64,000 bases of DNA from Gnetum montanum (GCA_015680685.1 MNCI01016282.1:29179-93178), one strand, 5' to 3'; positions 1-12,014 are shown, counted from the stretch's first letter. Numbers and translations: made by a program. The notes: generated by a model not told the origin, from the letters alone.

Positions 1-1029
1 CACCAGCGGTACTATTGGGATATCCCTCGCGAATGGTGCTGCTTGTATTGTCCACCACCTGGTAGGTTTTGTTGTTGGAGTAACAACCGTGGGTTGAGCT
101 ACCAAATAGATCGCTTGTGTCGCTGGTGGAACAGACCATAGCTCTGTGTTGGGTTGTACCATTCACGGGGTTTGGTAGGTCTAAGAGCGAACATGATGAG
201 ACATCTGTGATGGTTGTGGAATAGGCGAAGAAGTGAATGGGGTCCACCATGTGGACGGGCTCAGGCCTACCACGACTGGTGGGACAGACACGAACATAGG
301 AATTGAAATGGAAGTTACATACAATTGTGAAGTAGGTACAGTATGAATATGCAACAGGGTAGTCATGATCAGTGTGTGATGCACTACAGGAATGGACTAA
401 TGAACAGTTTTCAGAGGCATAGTTGCTACAAATGAAATAGGGGAATAAGGATGTTGATACACTAGGAAGGTGACATGGCTACCCATTGCAATTGCAATTG
501 TAGGTTGTGGGAGCATAGGCATGATGACAAAGGGAGCGGTGACAAAAAATGGATTGGCCCAGAAGGAATGGGTAGGAGGGACAAGAATGGGGTGGTTTGA
601 CCTCCCTCATTGGATTGGGAATTGAGTTCCTCCTGTCCATCCTAGAAAGAATCATCTTGGTTGGACACTATGTCATGTTGCTCCCTAAGCTTAGCGAACT
701 GGATTAGCTGGTCTAGAAGCCTTTGATTTGCCTGTGTCAAAGGGATGGAAGCATTGGGAGTGGGAACAAACTCCTTCCCATCGTAGTAAGCAAACTCAAA
801 GCTACATTTGCCCTCAAATTCGTGTACATCCAAAGGAAGGTTTTCCTGAACCTTTACATAGAGGAAGTTATAGTGCTCATGTTGCTCGACCAAGTCCCCA
901 GTTTTGGATCCTAAGGGTTCGACGTGTTTCAAGCATTGGGTTCAGTGGTTGTTTAGCACCAGTGGTGCCTTTAACCGTGATGGGAACCTCTACATTGAAG
1001 GTGTTAGCAGCAGTAGTTGCGAAAGCCAT
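1..1029 (-). pseudogene. Tat-like Ty3/gypsy gag, N-terminal part (element A)
   Basis: This is the start of a retrotransposon capsid (gag) gene read leftward; it runs off the window. The ATG is the CAT at 1027-1029, about 430 bases after the primer site, as expected for gag. The first 40 or so codons are in one frame, then a frameshift near 905 moves the reading to the frame covering 932-642. That second stretch (motifs LPLDVHEFE and EFVPTPNASIPLTQ) is clearly homologous to the gag N-terminus of element B near 17,600 (LPLDHQEFK and EFLPTPNTIIPVT). That homology is why I assign it to the same family. Positions below about 640 are Pro/Ser/Thr-rich and broken. No enzymatic motif is expected here. 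It is not functional as it stands. Confidence 0.7.
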
Positions 1030-1454
1030 TGTTAAGTTAAATATTTTTGCAAATGGAAAAAAGGCAAAGAAATTTGAAAGCTGAACAGTTTTGTGAAGGA
1101 GAAAAACAAAGGAATTGGAAAGCAATCAAAAAGGCTTTATGTCTCGCAAAGCTCCCGAGGAACCGTTGAGGCGACTGACCTGTACCACACGACATGTAAA
1201 CAACCGCAAAAGGGTGTCACATTTACACTAGTGTGTGATAGGGTATAGAACGCGTGCAAGACTATCGTAAGATAGGCAAAACAGCTGGTGACCAGAGGAT
1301 TTATGTCCTGTAGGGCTCCCGAGGAACCATTGAGGTGACCGATTTCCACTGCATGACGTGTAAACAACCACAGACAAGTGTCAAGTTTATGCTAATGCGT
1401 ATCAGGGTGCAAAAGGCTTACAGGACTACCGTGACACGCAGAAAGGGCACCAAT

Positions 1455-1472
1455 GCCCTCCTTTTAGCACCA
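1455..1472 (-). other. Primer binding site of element A
   Basis: On the minus strand this reads TGGTGCTAAAAGGAGGGC and lies a few bases past the LTR end. The element B counterpart (18,363-18,380) differs at one base. Its complement resembles the 3' end of plant tRNA-Asn as I recall it, with CpG decay in the CCA-proximal part. Confidence 0.6.
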
Positions 1473-1479
1473 AAAAACT

Positions 1480-3150
1480 ATAGTAACCAAAAACATCGGT
1501 GGCTGGAAAGAATGCTGAGGGGTTGTCAGTTGCCAACAGTCTCAACCCCGTTTCCGTGGGAGGGCCTTGCTGGGTGGAATGAAAATGGGGCACCCTGAAT
1601 AGTCTGGTCTATCAAATAAGGACTTAGTTAGTGTTAATATAACCTTTTTCAACATATGATTTAAAAATGAAACTGATAGCACGAAGTAATGCTTAGATGT
1701 AAAAGAGGCAGAAAATAATGTAAAATGCAATAATAAGTAGGAGACAAAGTAAAATGTAGGTAGAAAAATGCATTGCTTCAAGGCTACAACTTCTCTCTAT
1801 CAAGATGGATACAGTCGGTTGCACAGCGCTGGGAAGTGCAAAGATCCCGAGGGTAACCAAGACGTGTAGAGTAAGACGGCTATGTGCTTGGACGCGGGCT
1901 CAGTCGTTGACAATGCGAAATGCTACCAAGATGGTAGAAAAGAGTAGAACAAAATGCTAGCTGAGAGTGCTAACCTTGTAGAATGTCAAAAAAAAAGCTT
2001 ACAATGCTCAAGGTTACAATGCTAACTTTTTTTCTTGTCAGCCAACCAAAATTACCAAAAAATGAGGACCTAGACCTTAACAGTCATTGTGGTATTTCTA
2101 GGGCCGAGGGCATGCGAAAGATGTGATTTGGACACCACATGCCCTGGGCTTATGCTAACCTATCTATGTTGCATGTGCTTGCATGACTGTTGGGAGAGCC
2201 TGCCATGCCGTAATTACAAACCTACCATGTTGTAATTGTGTTGTTAGAGCAACAATGCAATTAGGTGAGGTGCATTGATGTCACGTAACCACTTGCCACT
2301 TTGCTATGCTTTGTAGCGTAGCATGTTTGGCATGGCATGGCATCTTATCATGCTGTGCTATGCTACACAGCGTAGCATAGCATAATCACCAGTTCAAAGC
2401 AAAAAATCTATGTTGTATACCACTACATGCGTTGGAAACCTTTGCAGTGTTGTGACTATTGGTTGCAGATTTTCTACGCTATGCTACACTACCTAGTGTA
2501 TCATAGTGTAACATGTGTCCTTATTCGCAAAACATCATCAATCTACAAACTTTGCCTTTTGCATTGCGAAGCTTGCAAACTTGCTAATTTCACCCTTTGA
2601 GATGCCTTCTATCACTTTCATAGAATTGCTATGCCTTGCTGCGCCATGTAGCTTAGAGTAGTGTCGTAGCAAACATGACCTTCTTTTGGCCAAGTTTCCC
2701 ACTTTTTGATGGAAGGAGATGTTGCTAAAGGACTTGAAGTAGGGTGAGAGGACTAACCGTCTAGCTTTTACTTCGTTGTGCTATGCTACATAGCATAGCA
2801 TAGTGTAGCACTTTTCTTCTGCAAATGTTTTTTGAAGTCTACTATGCTACATAGTGTAGCACAGCATAGCAAAAATCCTTGACTTAGAAAATTTGCTAAA
2901 GCATTTTGTGCGTTCTAAGCACTGCCAGCAATGCTATGCACGCTCCTAAGTGCGCTGTCAGCTGGATGACCTACTCAGGTGGGTAGGCTGGAGAGTTCAT
3001 TTAGCCTACTGACACCGGGAGTAGAAAACTTGCCAAATTGGACAGTCTGAACTTTAGAGCATCCATCTCCTGAAGAACTATTGTAATGCTGCGTGAATTG
3101 CAAAGACCTGGTGAAGTAAGCATGTCTTTGAATTTTTGGGTGTTTCAGCA
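1480..3150 (-). repeat. 5' LTR of element A (Tat-like family)
   Basis: Minus-strand LTR, about 1.67 kb. It starts TGCTGAAACACC at 3150 and ends next to the primer site at about 1480. It aligns along its length with the LTR at 6217-8179 (opposite orientation) and with the split LTR at 18,386-27,018: the same start, the same U3 landmarks and the same block upstream of the primer site with CCACCGATGTTTTTGG. The TATA equivalent near 2110 is degenerate (CTAGAAATACC). U3 contains several GCTATGCTAC/GTAGCATAGC inverted repeats, for example near 2353, 2777 and 2840. The outer edge at 3150/3151 abuts the integrase reading frame of element C directly, so A was inserted into C. CTAAT at 3151-3155 would be its target duplication; the other copy lies outside the window. 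Confidence 0.75.
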
Positions 3151-4450
3151 CTAATCCTATCATCCAAGTGGCACACATTACAATTGTCAACATAATCAAT
3201 ACCCAAGAGTCGTACGCTAATGTTAAAGTCTGTCTTCAACATGATGAACCCCCACACCACTTGACATCCGCTCAAAAGGATGCGATCAGAAAGAAAGCCC
3301 GGAAGTATGTCCTTATAGGAGATAACACCCTATGTAAACATTCCTTTGATGGGATATTACTAACTTGCATTGGTGGGGAGGAAGCAAAAAAAATTTTAAC
3401 GAGGTCCATGAAGGACTATGCAGAGGACACATAGCCCCTAGAGCTATGGCAATGAACATGAGACGCCTAGGGTACTATTGGCCTTGCATTGAACAAGATT
3501 ACCTTGCCAAAGTTAGGACATGTGATACATGCCAACGCCATGCAAATCTTATACATGTATCACCTACTGAGTTGCACCCCACACAAATTACGTGGTCATT
3601 CCAATGTTGGGGGCTAGATATCATAGGACCCATCACACCTAAGTCTTCCATAGGACATAGCATCATCATCACTACCACCGAGTACTTTACAAAATGGGAA
3701 GAGGCTATCCCCCTTAGGAAGACTACATCCCAACAGGTTTGCCACTTTACCCTGGACAACATAGTAACAAGGTTTGGTCTTCCCATGACTATTGTGATAG
3801 AAAACGGGCCACAATGTAGTAGCACGGAAACCAAAACCTTTTGCAACCACCTTGGCATCAAGTAATCCTTTTCATCACCATACTACCCATAGGCAAATGG
3901 TCTAGTGGAGGAAACAAACAAGGCCATCATCAACTTGCTTAAAAAGATGCTTAGCAGCATCAAGAGGTGATGGCATGAGCAAATCCTCTATGTGCTGTGG
4001 GCTTACCGTATGACGTGCAGAACGACCACAGGTAAGACTCCCTACAGCCTTGTTTATAGATCTGAAGCAGTGTTACCTCTTGAATTGTAGGTATCGTCAC
4101 ATGGGATGATCCTTTCAAGCATCATGAATGAAGCCCAGAACAATGAGTCAAGGATCATTAACCTTGACTCCATAGAGGAGGAATGTGCCCAAACACTTGA
4201 TCGCATTGAATGGTACCAGGATAAGCAGCAACAAAAGCATCATTTTAATCTACATCAATGGCTGATCAAAAAGCAGAACCTAGTTCTCAAAGCTTTTTGT
4301 GAACATGTAAGCAATTTCTCAGCAAACTGGAAAGGTCCATTTATAGTCACGAAAGCCTATGAGAACAGGGCCTTCAAATTGGCTGATATGGATGGCAAAG
4401 AGTTTGCAAATCCCATGAACCACTTTTACCTTAAGCCATACTACATCTGA
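3151..4450 (+). pseudogene. Tat-like Ty3/gypsy integrase, 3' end of pol (element C)
   Basis: This is the C-terminal part of a retrotransposon polyprotein. The integrase zinc-binding region is visible (HEGLCRGH ... CDTCQRH, about 3402-3540), then the catalytic core with WGLDIIGPI for the first Asp (about 3609) and VEETNKAI containing the Glu (about 3906). The second Asp position reads IVIENGPQ, so Asp has become Glu. A C-terminal domain ends with HFYLKPYYI before the stop at 4448. There is a frameshift near 3390, and in-frame stops occur near 3863, 3889, 3969 and 4090. The 5' part is cut off exactly where element A's LTR begins. The GHIAPRAMA...RRLGYYWP style fits the Tat/Retand group of OTA elements. 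It is dead as coded. Confidence 0.85.
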
Positions 4451-4471
4451 TACAAGGAAAGGTAAGAAGAT

Positions 4472-4840
4472 AGTTCGTTATGACTATAAACTAGCACAAA
4501 TAGTCTGCTATGACTATAAACTGCCATAGATCATCCACTATGATGTAAAAATGGCAAAGAACGTCTGTTATGACGTAAAAATGGCACTGATACTTTGCGA
4601 GGACTATAAAATGGCACAGCAAGTCCTCGGACTATGATGTAAAACTGGCACCCACAGTATGGTCCTCTTTGACCTTAAACTAGCCCATCCACTATCTGCT
4701 ACAATGATAAACTAGCACAAAGGTCTGCAAGGACCTTAAACTAGCACAACAGTCTACTAGGACCTTAAACTAGCACATCACGATCTGTTGGGACCTCAAA
4801 CCAGTACATTTGATGGTCTACCAAGACCTTAAATTGGGTT
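4472..4840 (+). repeat. Diverged tandem repeats after pol of element C
   Basis: About a dozen units of roughly 30-38 bases lie immediately downstream of the integrase stop. The core is GGACCTTAAACTAGCACA or the variant ATGACTATAAACTAGCACA, usually preceded by GTCTGCTA. The right half is more regular than the left. A reverse-oriented set with the same core lies at 13,785-13,960, so this appears to be a family feature placed between pol and the 3' part of the element. Confidence 0.75.
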
Positions 4841-6216
4841 CGCAACATAACTTTCTCAGCTTGCATCCACGACCCTACAAACAAGAGAGCATGCACAGTG
4901 TCAACTTTCTAGATAACATGGGGTGGGACATTACAGTTCCATAATGCAATTCACGTTACCGAGGAAACACCTTCTGGAACACATGCAGTGCCACTACCCT
5001 TGGCATCTTGCTGATCCTCCGAAGATTTCTTTTGACATCATGCTAACCTTTTAGAGCTACCACTACCATAGATAGTCATCTTGGTGGTAGCTCCTATCGT
5101 CAGTGCCTACTACTAGATTCCCAAGACTATTGTGGCCCAGCCACTGAGTTGCTACCTTCCAGCCCTCACCATCATCCGAGCCCAAAAGATGTTTAGTTGT
5201 TAGGCTTCTCACCTTACAGTTGAACTACATAATGTTTTCCTTGGGTGGGGAATCCTGAGCACTCGCATTGCCACAACTCCTAGCCTCTTCAATGCCAACC
5301 CCTTTAGTCTACCGCTACCAAAACCGCTACTGGCCTTCCTTCTCTGGACGTCACATGCCTCAACAACAATGCTCGCTACTTCAACAGTGTCTAAAGCAAG
5401 CAGGACTTTGCCCTCACTGCATTTCATGGTTACATTTTCTTGGTTTTCTCTTTGTTTCATTTGTAGGATACAGGCCAAGATGATATCACTCAGAGATGCA
5501 TTTCACCAATAGAGCAGAGCACTACATTGTTCTAAGTGATCGTTTCAACTAGCTTGGCTACTTGGCGAGCACATCCCATCCTCCCTCTTAACCCTCTTCA
5601 CCTTGTTTCCTATACTCGTATTTTTTGTTTTCACATCTATTTTACAAGTTTTCCCTATGTATATAAAGCCCTTCCACATGCCCAACTGCCAAGTCCATGA
5701 TGCATGTAACGCAACTCGCCACATGGAAAGCATCTATAGGCAGGTCAAAGCCCTACATGGATGTAACACAACTCATCTTGAGGAGGAAATACCTATCCTA
5801 CAAAAACAAGGTTGTCTACAAGTGAACATGGCTGAACAGTAGAGGTAAAAAGAAAAAACACAAAAAAAAGAGGCGTGCCCAAAATAAATGGCACGGTAGT
5901 TTTTTCACAATGACCATCTCTAAGCACTCTAAAAGAGAGTCTAAAAAGCTAACAAAGAAGGATGCCCGTGCATGCTAACTCGCTCATAAGCACTTCGATG
6001 AGAGACCACACTATGTTACATATTTTCCTTTCCTAAACCTGTCCCCTCAAGTCCATCATTTCCCCCTTTCTCTACATGACTATCTTAAGACTCCCAAGCA
6101 TAGCAAAATGACATCTGAGCGACCACTGGAGAGCAATGTTAGCATTCAATTTTTCATAGTGTTTTGTATTCTTGTTGACGTCTCTTGGGTAGATCCTCTA
6201 GACATCAACAAAGAGG
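4841..6216. other. 3' internal region of element C, no gene recognised
   Basis: This 1.4 kb lies between the tandem repeats and the 3' LTR. The longest open stretch is about 89 codons on the minus strand (5478-5209), without a recognisable motif. Known Tat-group elements can carry an antisense ORF in this position, so this may be the remnant of one, but the sequence alone does not show it. A purine run just before 6217 (AACAAAGAGG) could be the polypurine tract. Confidence 0.4.
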
Positions 6217-8179
6217 TGCCATTGAAACACCATAAAATTTCAAGACTCTGATGCTTTGGCAAAGTCTTAGAATTTGGGCAAAGTATTTCCACAAGTGCAG
6301 CATCACAATGGGCCATCAGAATAGTGTAGGCACTAAGGATAAACTATACAGTCTGGAAAATTTTCTATCTCCAGGGCTAATAGGCCTGCTGGACTCTCTA
6401 GCTTGCGAACTAGACAATTGACTTGGCTGACAGTCTACCCACATACCATGCTAAGAGTTTTTGAAATTGTTTAGAATGAGCTAAACAGTTCGGCAAGTTT
6501 TCTAGCAGAGAAATCTGCTACTCTATGCTATGTTGTGCAACGTAGCAAGCCTTAAAGAGACTAATCAAGCATCCAAGATGCAAGTTGATAACAATTTAGT
6601 CTTCCAAAAGATTTGTCCATGTTGCAACCATCAAGCAAGCTTGCTCTGCCAACACACTGAGACATAATAAACATCCTATGATAAAATCGTTGCAAAACAA
6701 GTTGAGATTCAACCAACACAGGGTGCTATGCTCTGCGGCATAGCATAGCGTAGCAAGAAAAGAACACACAAAGACCCCTCCTCCAAGTGGCTTCAGCAAG
6801 AGGATTGCACTTGGCAATGCTTCAGCCTCCAAAACTAATCGTCCCACTTAGCCCTCAAGCCTCAAGCAAAATTTCCTGGCAAAACATTGCAGATCAAACA
6901 AGGATGTATGACACACTGGCTGATACATTGTGCTATGCTACATAGCGTAGCATAGCATAGCAAGGATGCAAAACAAAAAAATACCACAAGGATGAACTTA
7001 GCAGGTTCAAAGGCTTTCCAACATGGAAGATAAAGTTGTAGTCGCTTGCCTGACCAGGCCTCGGATAGATGCTCTCAACTTTTAGGCAAAATTTCTTTCA
7101 AGACTAGTGGCTATGCTATGCTATGCTATGCTATGCTACATAGCGTAGCACAGCGTAGCGAGCAGTTACTTACACTATGCCAACACACTAAACAACGTAA
7201 GTAATGCAACACTTGCATGGAGGCATTTAAAACATTTTCAATTAGCTCAAAAAATTACTGTCAATGATCATTCTCAACCTAGCACCTCTTCGATGGGCAA
7301 AATCAGCAAATTTACTTCATTTTGCATATCCCTGGTCAATCCCAAAAATTGTCCCTATGCTTGACCCTGCTCACAAGAGTGGAGAAGACGTAGTCCTGGA
7401 GCTTAGGATCCATTTTGTTTTCATTGTTGGCATGCTTTCTAGATTTTGGCACATGCAGTTTCAGCAGTATGGTCACAGCGTAATAAGGATCACATCCAAC
7501 ATCACACACCTACATAGCACAGTTATGTTTGCACCTTGTAGGACCTAAGACACATGGCATCCAAACCACATTTCTCTCCTACATCTGGCCCTATAAATAC
7601 CCTAGCAAACAATGCCCAAAGGGTTGGCTTTTTGCGTGGTTGGCTTTTGGAGAGCATATTTGGTATTTTAACATTCTAGTTGGCTTCAAAAATCCTTTTG
7701 TGGGTTTAGAATTTTGGCACTTGGGTGAGTGGATTGGCAAATAGAAGAATTTTGAGTAGCAAGTTATTGACTACAGCTCAGGGACCTGTGACCATACTGC
7801 TCTATGTAAGTTGTGCCTCTCCAATGTTGCATGTTCAATTGCACATCTTCCAACAAAACAAAGATCAGATCCTTGATCTTGGGGCAATGCAATTTCTCAC
7901 CCAAATCTATTTTATTCTTTGTTCATTATTATCACATTTCCCATCATTTTCCATTGTTTTGCATTGGTTAATTATCGCTTCGTTGCCATACCTTGTTTCT
8001 AAAACCAAATGTTTATGAAAGGTTAAGTTACATCGATTAAGTCCTTGTCTAATCGACCAGACCATTTAGGGCACCCCATTTCCATTTCTCTCTAGCATGG
8101 CCCTCGTGTGGATCTAGGGTTAAACTGTACACCCAAAAACCTCTCAGTGTTCCAGCCACCAATGTTTTTAGTTGCTACA
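6217..8179 (+). repeat. 3' LTR of element C (Tat-like family)
   Basis: Plus-strand LTR of 1963 bases. It starts TGCCATTGAAACACC and ends TGCTACA. U3 holds inverted repeats of the GCTATGCTAC/GTAGCATAGC type near 6515, 6725, 6930 and 7111-7165. A TATA box (7592-7599) sits about 590 bases before the LTR end. The right edge falls inside a minus-strand reverse transcriptase frame that continues on the other side, so the element inserted there; ATAGT at 8180-8184 would be one target-duplication copy. It aligns with the LTRs at 1480-3150 and 18,386-27,018, both in the opposite orientation. Confidence 0.8.
7592..7599 (+). promoter_or_regulatory. LTR core promoter TATA box (element C)
   Basis: TATAAATA in the context CCCTATAAATACCCTAG. 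The same block is conserved in the element B LTR on the minus strand (25,662-25,669), which supports its role as the core promoter for transcripts starting about 30 bases downstream. Confidence 0.65.
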
Positions 8180-8448
8180 ATAGTCACTAAAAATATAAGT
8201 TATTGCCCGCTAGTATGTTTCTCTGGAATTTTTTAGTCTGAAAGGCATCATCATATAACAAAATGTTCCCCAGGGAGTCATGAAAGTAGCAAGTTGATGT
8301 TCCAAGTTTATACAGATTTGGGTGTACCTTGAGAACCCATCCATGAAGGATAACAAGGCATGGCCAGTCGTAGTATCAACAAGTTGGTCGATACTAGGCA
8401 ATAGGAAATCATCCTTGATGGTTGACTTTTGTTTAAATCATCCTTGAT
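8180..8448 (-). pseudogene. Tat-like reverse transcriptase fragment
   Basis: The minus strand encodes the middle of a Ty3/gypsy reverse transcriptase. The conserved start PSIDQLVD (about 8400) is followed by ALLSFMDGFSRY, which carries the first catalytic Asp, then TPWGTFCYMMMPF. Reading continues into the block that normally reads GATYQR, here ETY followed by a stop at 8210-8212, and the homology runs right up to 8180, where the LTR of element C begins. The YxDD motif would lie beyond that insertion. The strand matches gag-protease of element B, so this may be a displaced piece of B. A 14-base direct repeat (AAATCATCCTTGAT at about 8406 and 8435) marks the upstream end of the homology. Confidence 0.75.
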
Positions 8449-8712
8449 AGGTGAAATATATATATATAATATTTAAAATTTAAAAAAAATTATTTTTTTA
8501 GGGGGTCTGTGTGCTACGCTGCACAGGACACCGGATGTTTCATGTTGCATGCAGGACAGCTAGTGTTCTGTGTTATGCACAGAACACCAAGTGTTCTACA
8601 TGACACATGAGACATGGGACATCCTGTGTTACGCATGAGAAACAGGACATCCTATGTTATGCATGGGACATGGGATGACCAGAAAAGTGAGATGTTATGT
8701 AACCCTGAAGAG

Positions 8713-8720
8713 TATAAATA
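8713..8720 (+). promoter_or_regulatory. Putative TATA box
   Basis: TATAAATA within GAGTATAAATAGGG, preceded by a repeat-rich segment and followed by more than 1.7 kb before the first coding-like sequence. It may drive the plus-strand ORF at 10,480-13,620 or mark the R start of an LTR. Confidence 0.4.
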
Positions 8721-9512
8721 GGGATTTACCCATGGTAAACCTGTCATTTTCACTATCAGAGCTAACAATCTATAGCGCAACATAGTCTAGAGAAGAGAGC
8801 ATAGCATTTATAGAGTGTAACCACCAATAGGCTAGAGCTTGACAACAAGACAATGGCATGTCAAAGTGAGCATAGACACCTAGGTCTTGCAAATGTGGAT
8901 GAAGGGGAGCACACCCTACAACGTCTCCCCAAAGCATACATCGAAGAATGTCAAGAGGTACCGTCTGCAAGGTACACTGTCACACTACCCCTCCATGTGT
9001 TGTGTGCTTTTTTTTGGAGGCCCTTTTTACTCTAAGAGATGACTGTTGTTGTCACTGCCTCCACCGTGGTCAATGCACCCTAGTTTCCATGGCTGCTACA
9101 ACCACTGGGCCATGGCTACCACCATCATCATCTTGGCTATTACGTTGTGGCCACCACCGCTGCTCCCATGGCTAGGAGTAGTGCACACACAATTTTCCCT
9201 TCTCTCTCTCATTCTACACCATGATAATGGCAAGTATTTCATCACCGACCTCTAGGTGCTAGGCGGGGTAGGTTGCGACAAGGGTTTTGTTGCATCCCAT
9301 GCGGTGCTCAAAATGAGGGTTTTACACATCTTGTGTAGCATAACACATGGGGAAGGGTTTTTTTGTGTGTGTGTTACACATGGTGGAATACGATAAGGGC
9401 TTTACATGTTTCCTGTGTCTACTCTTAGGCCATGTCATCCCTAATAGTGTAACTGGCAAGCTAGAAATGTTTGATTGTCTGTGTCGCTATACTCTCTAGG
9501 AGTGTGATGCTT

Positions 9513-9627
9513 GCTACGCTACATAGGGTGTAGCCGCTACATTGTACAGGACGTAACCGCTACGCTACATGGGATGTAGTCACTATGCTGCACGGGACAT
9601 AGCTGCTATGCTACATAGGACATAGCT
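9513..9627 (+). repeat. 23-base tandem repeat, five full units
   Basis: Five consecutive 23-base units start at 9513, 9536, 9559, 9582 and 9605, with a partial sixth at 9628. The core is GCTACGCTACATRGGATGTAG. The units share the GCTAYGCTAC word with the inverted repeats in the Tat-like LTRs but are arranged head to tail. Confidence 0.8.
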
Positions 9628-10550
9628 GCTACGTGGAATGTCATAGGGGTGGGACAAACACTTAGAAAAAATTTTAGTTTGATTGCTTGTTCTACGATTA
9701 TCATGCTCCATACTTAGAAAATTTTTTATAGAAAATTGCTACGCTTTACAGAAATGTAATTAATAGTTGGAGAAATTTTACATAGGAAATTATTACGTTC
9801 TATAAGAGCATAATCAACACTTAGAAAAAAAATTTCAAACACACATTTTTAAAAAAATTTCCCTTACTATGCATTAACATTTTCATCGTGAAATGTAGGG
9901 TTATGTTGAAGCCAATCCTAATCATAGTTGAGCTGGTAGGGATTCTATGTTGTATAAGCACCCCTATGACCAATGTCCCTACACCCCATGTGTGAGTAGG
10001 GAACCAAGAGGTTTGGTTCTGGAAGGGTGCCCAAGAATTCTTAAAATTCCTGCTTGGTCACTTCAGTGTAATGATATGGTCACATTTGTTTGCTGAAACA
10101 ATAGGCATCTTAGTTGAAACATTACTACCTAGAGTGAATTAAGGCATCTTAAAATTCATGACATATGAATCTACTAAGGGGGAAGGGGCAAGGGGCTCAA
10201 CTCAATGCCTGAAATGCTTAAGACTCTTGTCTTGGTTTTAGGTAGTGCCAAAGTTCAAATGCTACCACAAATATAAAACTTTGTTCATTGCTCGACATAT
10301 GGGCACAATCTTCCAAAACCCACTTGGAACCATCTACTATGTTGCCGAGTGAGTCCTATTAAGATGATTAGACACTTTGTTTTGTTTATCTTGTATGGTT
10401 TGGAGTGCTTATTATGTTTTATCGGTTACCAGATTTTTGATCAATAAGGATTGTCTTCATGATAGAGAGGGGCCATTAGCCTAGCTCAAACAACCCTACA
10501 AGAGTTCTCCTCCACTAAGAACGTGCATGCTGGTGTTATAGAGAAACTTC

Positions 10551-10708
10551 GGGTAGATTTTAGAACTTATCTGACCAAGTACTCTAAATTCTATATGAAG
10601 TGTGAGGAGCTTGGATGATTGGATGGTACTTAGGGTAGATTTTAGAACTTATCTAACCAAGTACTCTAAATTCTATATGAAGTGTGAAGAGCTTGGATGG
10701 TTGGATGG
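10551..10708 (+). repeat. 82-base tandem duplication
   Basis: Two copies, 10,551-10,626 and 10,633-10,708, differ at only a few positions. Both begin GGGTAGATTTTAGAAC. They lie inside the first coding-like block of the plus-strand ORF, so the period of 82 shifts its frame. Confidence 0.85.
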
Positions 10709-12014
10709 TGAATGGGCATCCCATCAAATACCCACTATAGAATAAGTACTAGTGCAAGTACCATCGTTCCCTATGCCATTTGTATCAAGTGAGTTATATT
10801 ATGTGTTTATTTTCATGCATTATTGATTTTATTTTTTACATGGCTAATTCTATATTATTATTATTATTTTACTACAATAGTAGCCAAATCCAAGGAGGTT
10901 ATGGTAATTATCTCAGGGTGTAATGAGGCTAACCTTCTCTTTAAATATGGTGAGATTGATGAGTCACAACATTGGTTATGCAATGAGGCATCAACAACAA
11001 TTGTCTAGAATGTTCAGAAGGCTGGGCTTATGGATCTCTTTTTGGCTGTGAACCCAAGCATCCCAATAGTGGAAATGGTTGCCCTTGTCAATTCCTTCAT
11101 AAAAAGTGTTGACCACTTTTGCACATAAGTTCACAATGTGTGAGTGGTCTTTGAGATCATCGATGACCTCTTTTCAGATCTCTTCGGTGTCCCTTCTGAT
11201 GGTTTACCCATGGGTGAAAAGACTAGCAAGGATCTAAACCATCGAGAAGACATCAAAGAATGGCTAGGCATTGACAAGGATCACAAGGGAATTTATATGA
11301 AAAAGGTCAAATTAGAGGTAGCCCAACATATTTACCCTATCTTCCAGGATCATGCTTTTCCCAAGCTACTTTCCCAAGGAAAAAATTCTTGGGGTAGAGC
11401 GAGCTTGGATTATGATGGATGTAATGGAAGAGGGAATGCGATACAACTAGGCTAAGTATCTTGTAGAAGGCTTATGAGCTGAAATGATCTAGCTACGTGG
11501 TAGACTTGATGCACATTTCCATATGCACTTTGCATTTTTCATAGCATGTCTGCGTAGGTTTGTAGAATTTTCCAAACCACAGATCTGTCACATATTCCAC
11601 ACCACCTGGTCTTAGGATCCTCTAGAGGCTATTGGGGAGTCTTTTTTCATGACCACCAAAGATCAGGTAGGATCATCCTTCTGTGTGCATGACAACCTTC
11701 AAGAGGCTCCCCCCACCAACATAGGCAATGTAGTGAGGGCGGCATGTCTCATTACAGAGATAGTAAAATCAAAGTTACAAATTAAAAAGCCTTGTCCTGC
11801 AGAGGAACCCTCACATGCAATTGAAGAAAGGGGCAAAAGGCTATGCATCAGAGTTCCCAATGTGTAGTCTAAGCTTGTTGGTGAGTATGCTTTAGCCAAC
11901 CTATTTGTTTCCTTTTTTTACTTTCTTTTTCATGCATATATATTGAATTGGCACCCTAACCTTAGCTTGTGCATAGTAGATAAGGAAGAGGTTTCTTCTG
12001 CCGCAAAAGAGGGC

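Larger units (their letters stand above)
8449..10479 (+). repeat. Promoter-bearing repeat region, possibly an unrelated LTR
   Basis: Two kilobases without a convincing gene. It begins with an AT-rich stretch (about 8455-8500). Next come short diverged repeats built on GGACATCCTGTGTTACGCATG (about 8540-8690), a good TATA box in AGTATAAATAGGG (8713-8720), and a 23-base tandem repeat (9513-9627). The layout of a repeat-rich upstream part, a TATA box and a long leader looks like an LTR, but I cannot find its partner or its exact ends. The region could instead be the promoter and leader of the ORF that starts near 10,480. Confidence 0.4.

Noticed and set aside
723-1084. Plus-strand ORFs opposite the element A gag
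   Set aside because: They overlap the minus-strand gag that has a homologue in element B; the plus frames have none.
6901-7165. CRISPR-like array from repeated palindromic words
   Set aside because: No regular spacer length or unique spacers; the motif occurs in LTR U3 of eukaryotic elements.
7264-8018. Three overlapping ORFs of 71-97 codons
   Set aside because: They lie inside an LTR and overlap its TATA box; the alignable minus-strand LTRs do not keep the frames.
8853-9255. Cys/His-rich ORFs that look like zinc fingers
   Set aside because: No regular Cys-Cys-His-His spacing; short overlapping frames in a repeat-rich region.
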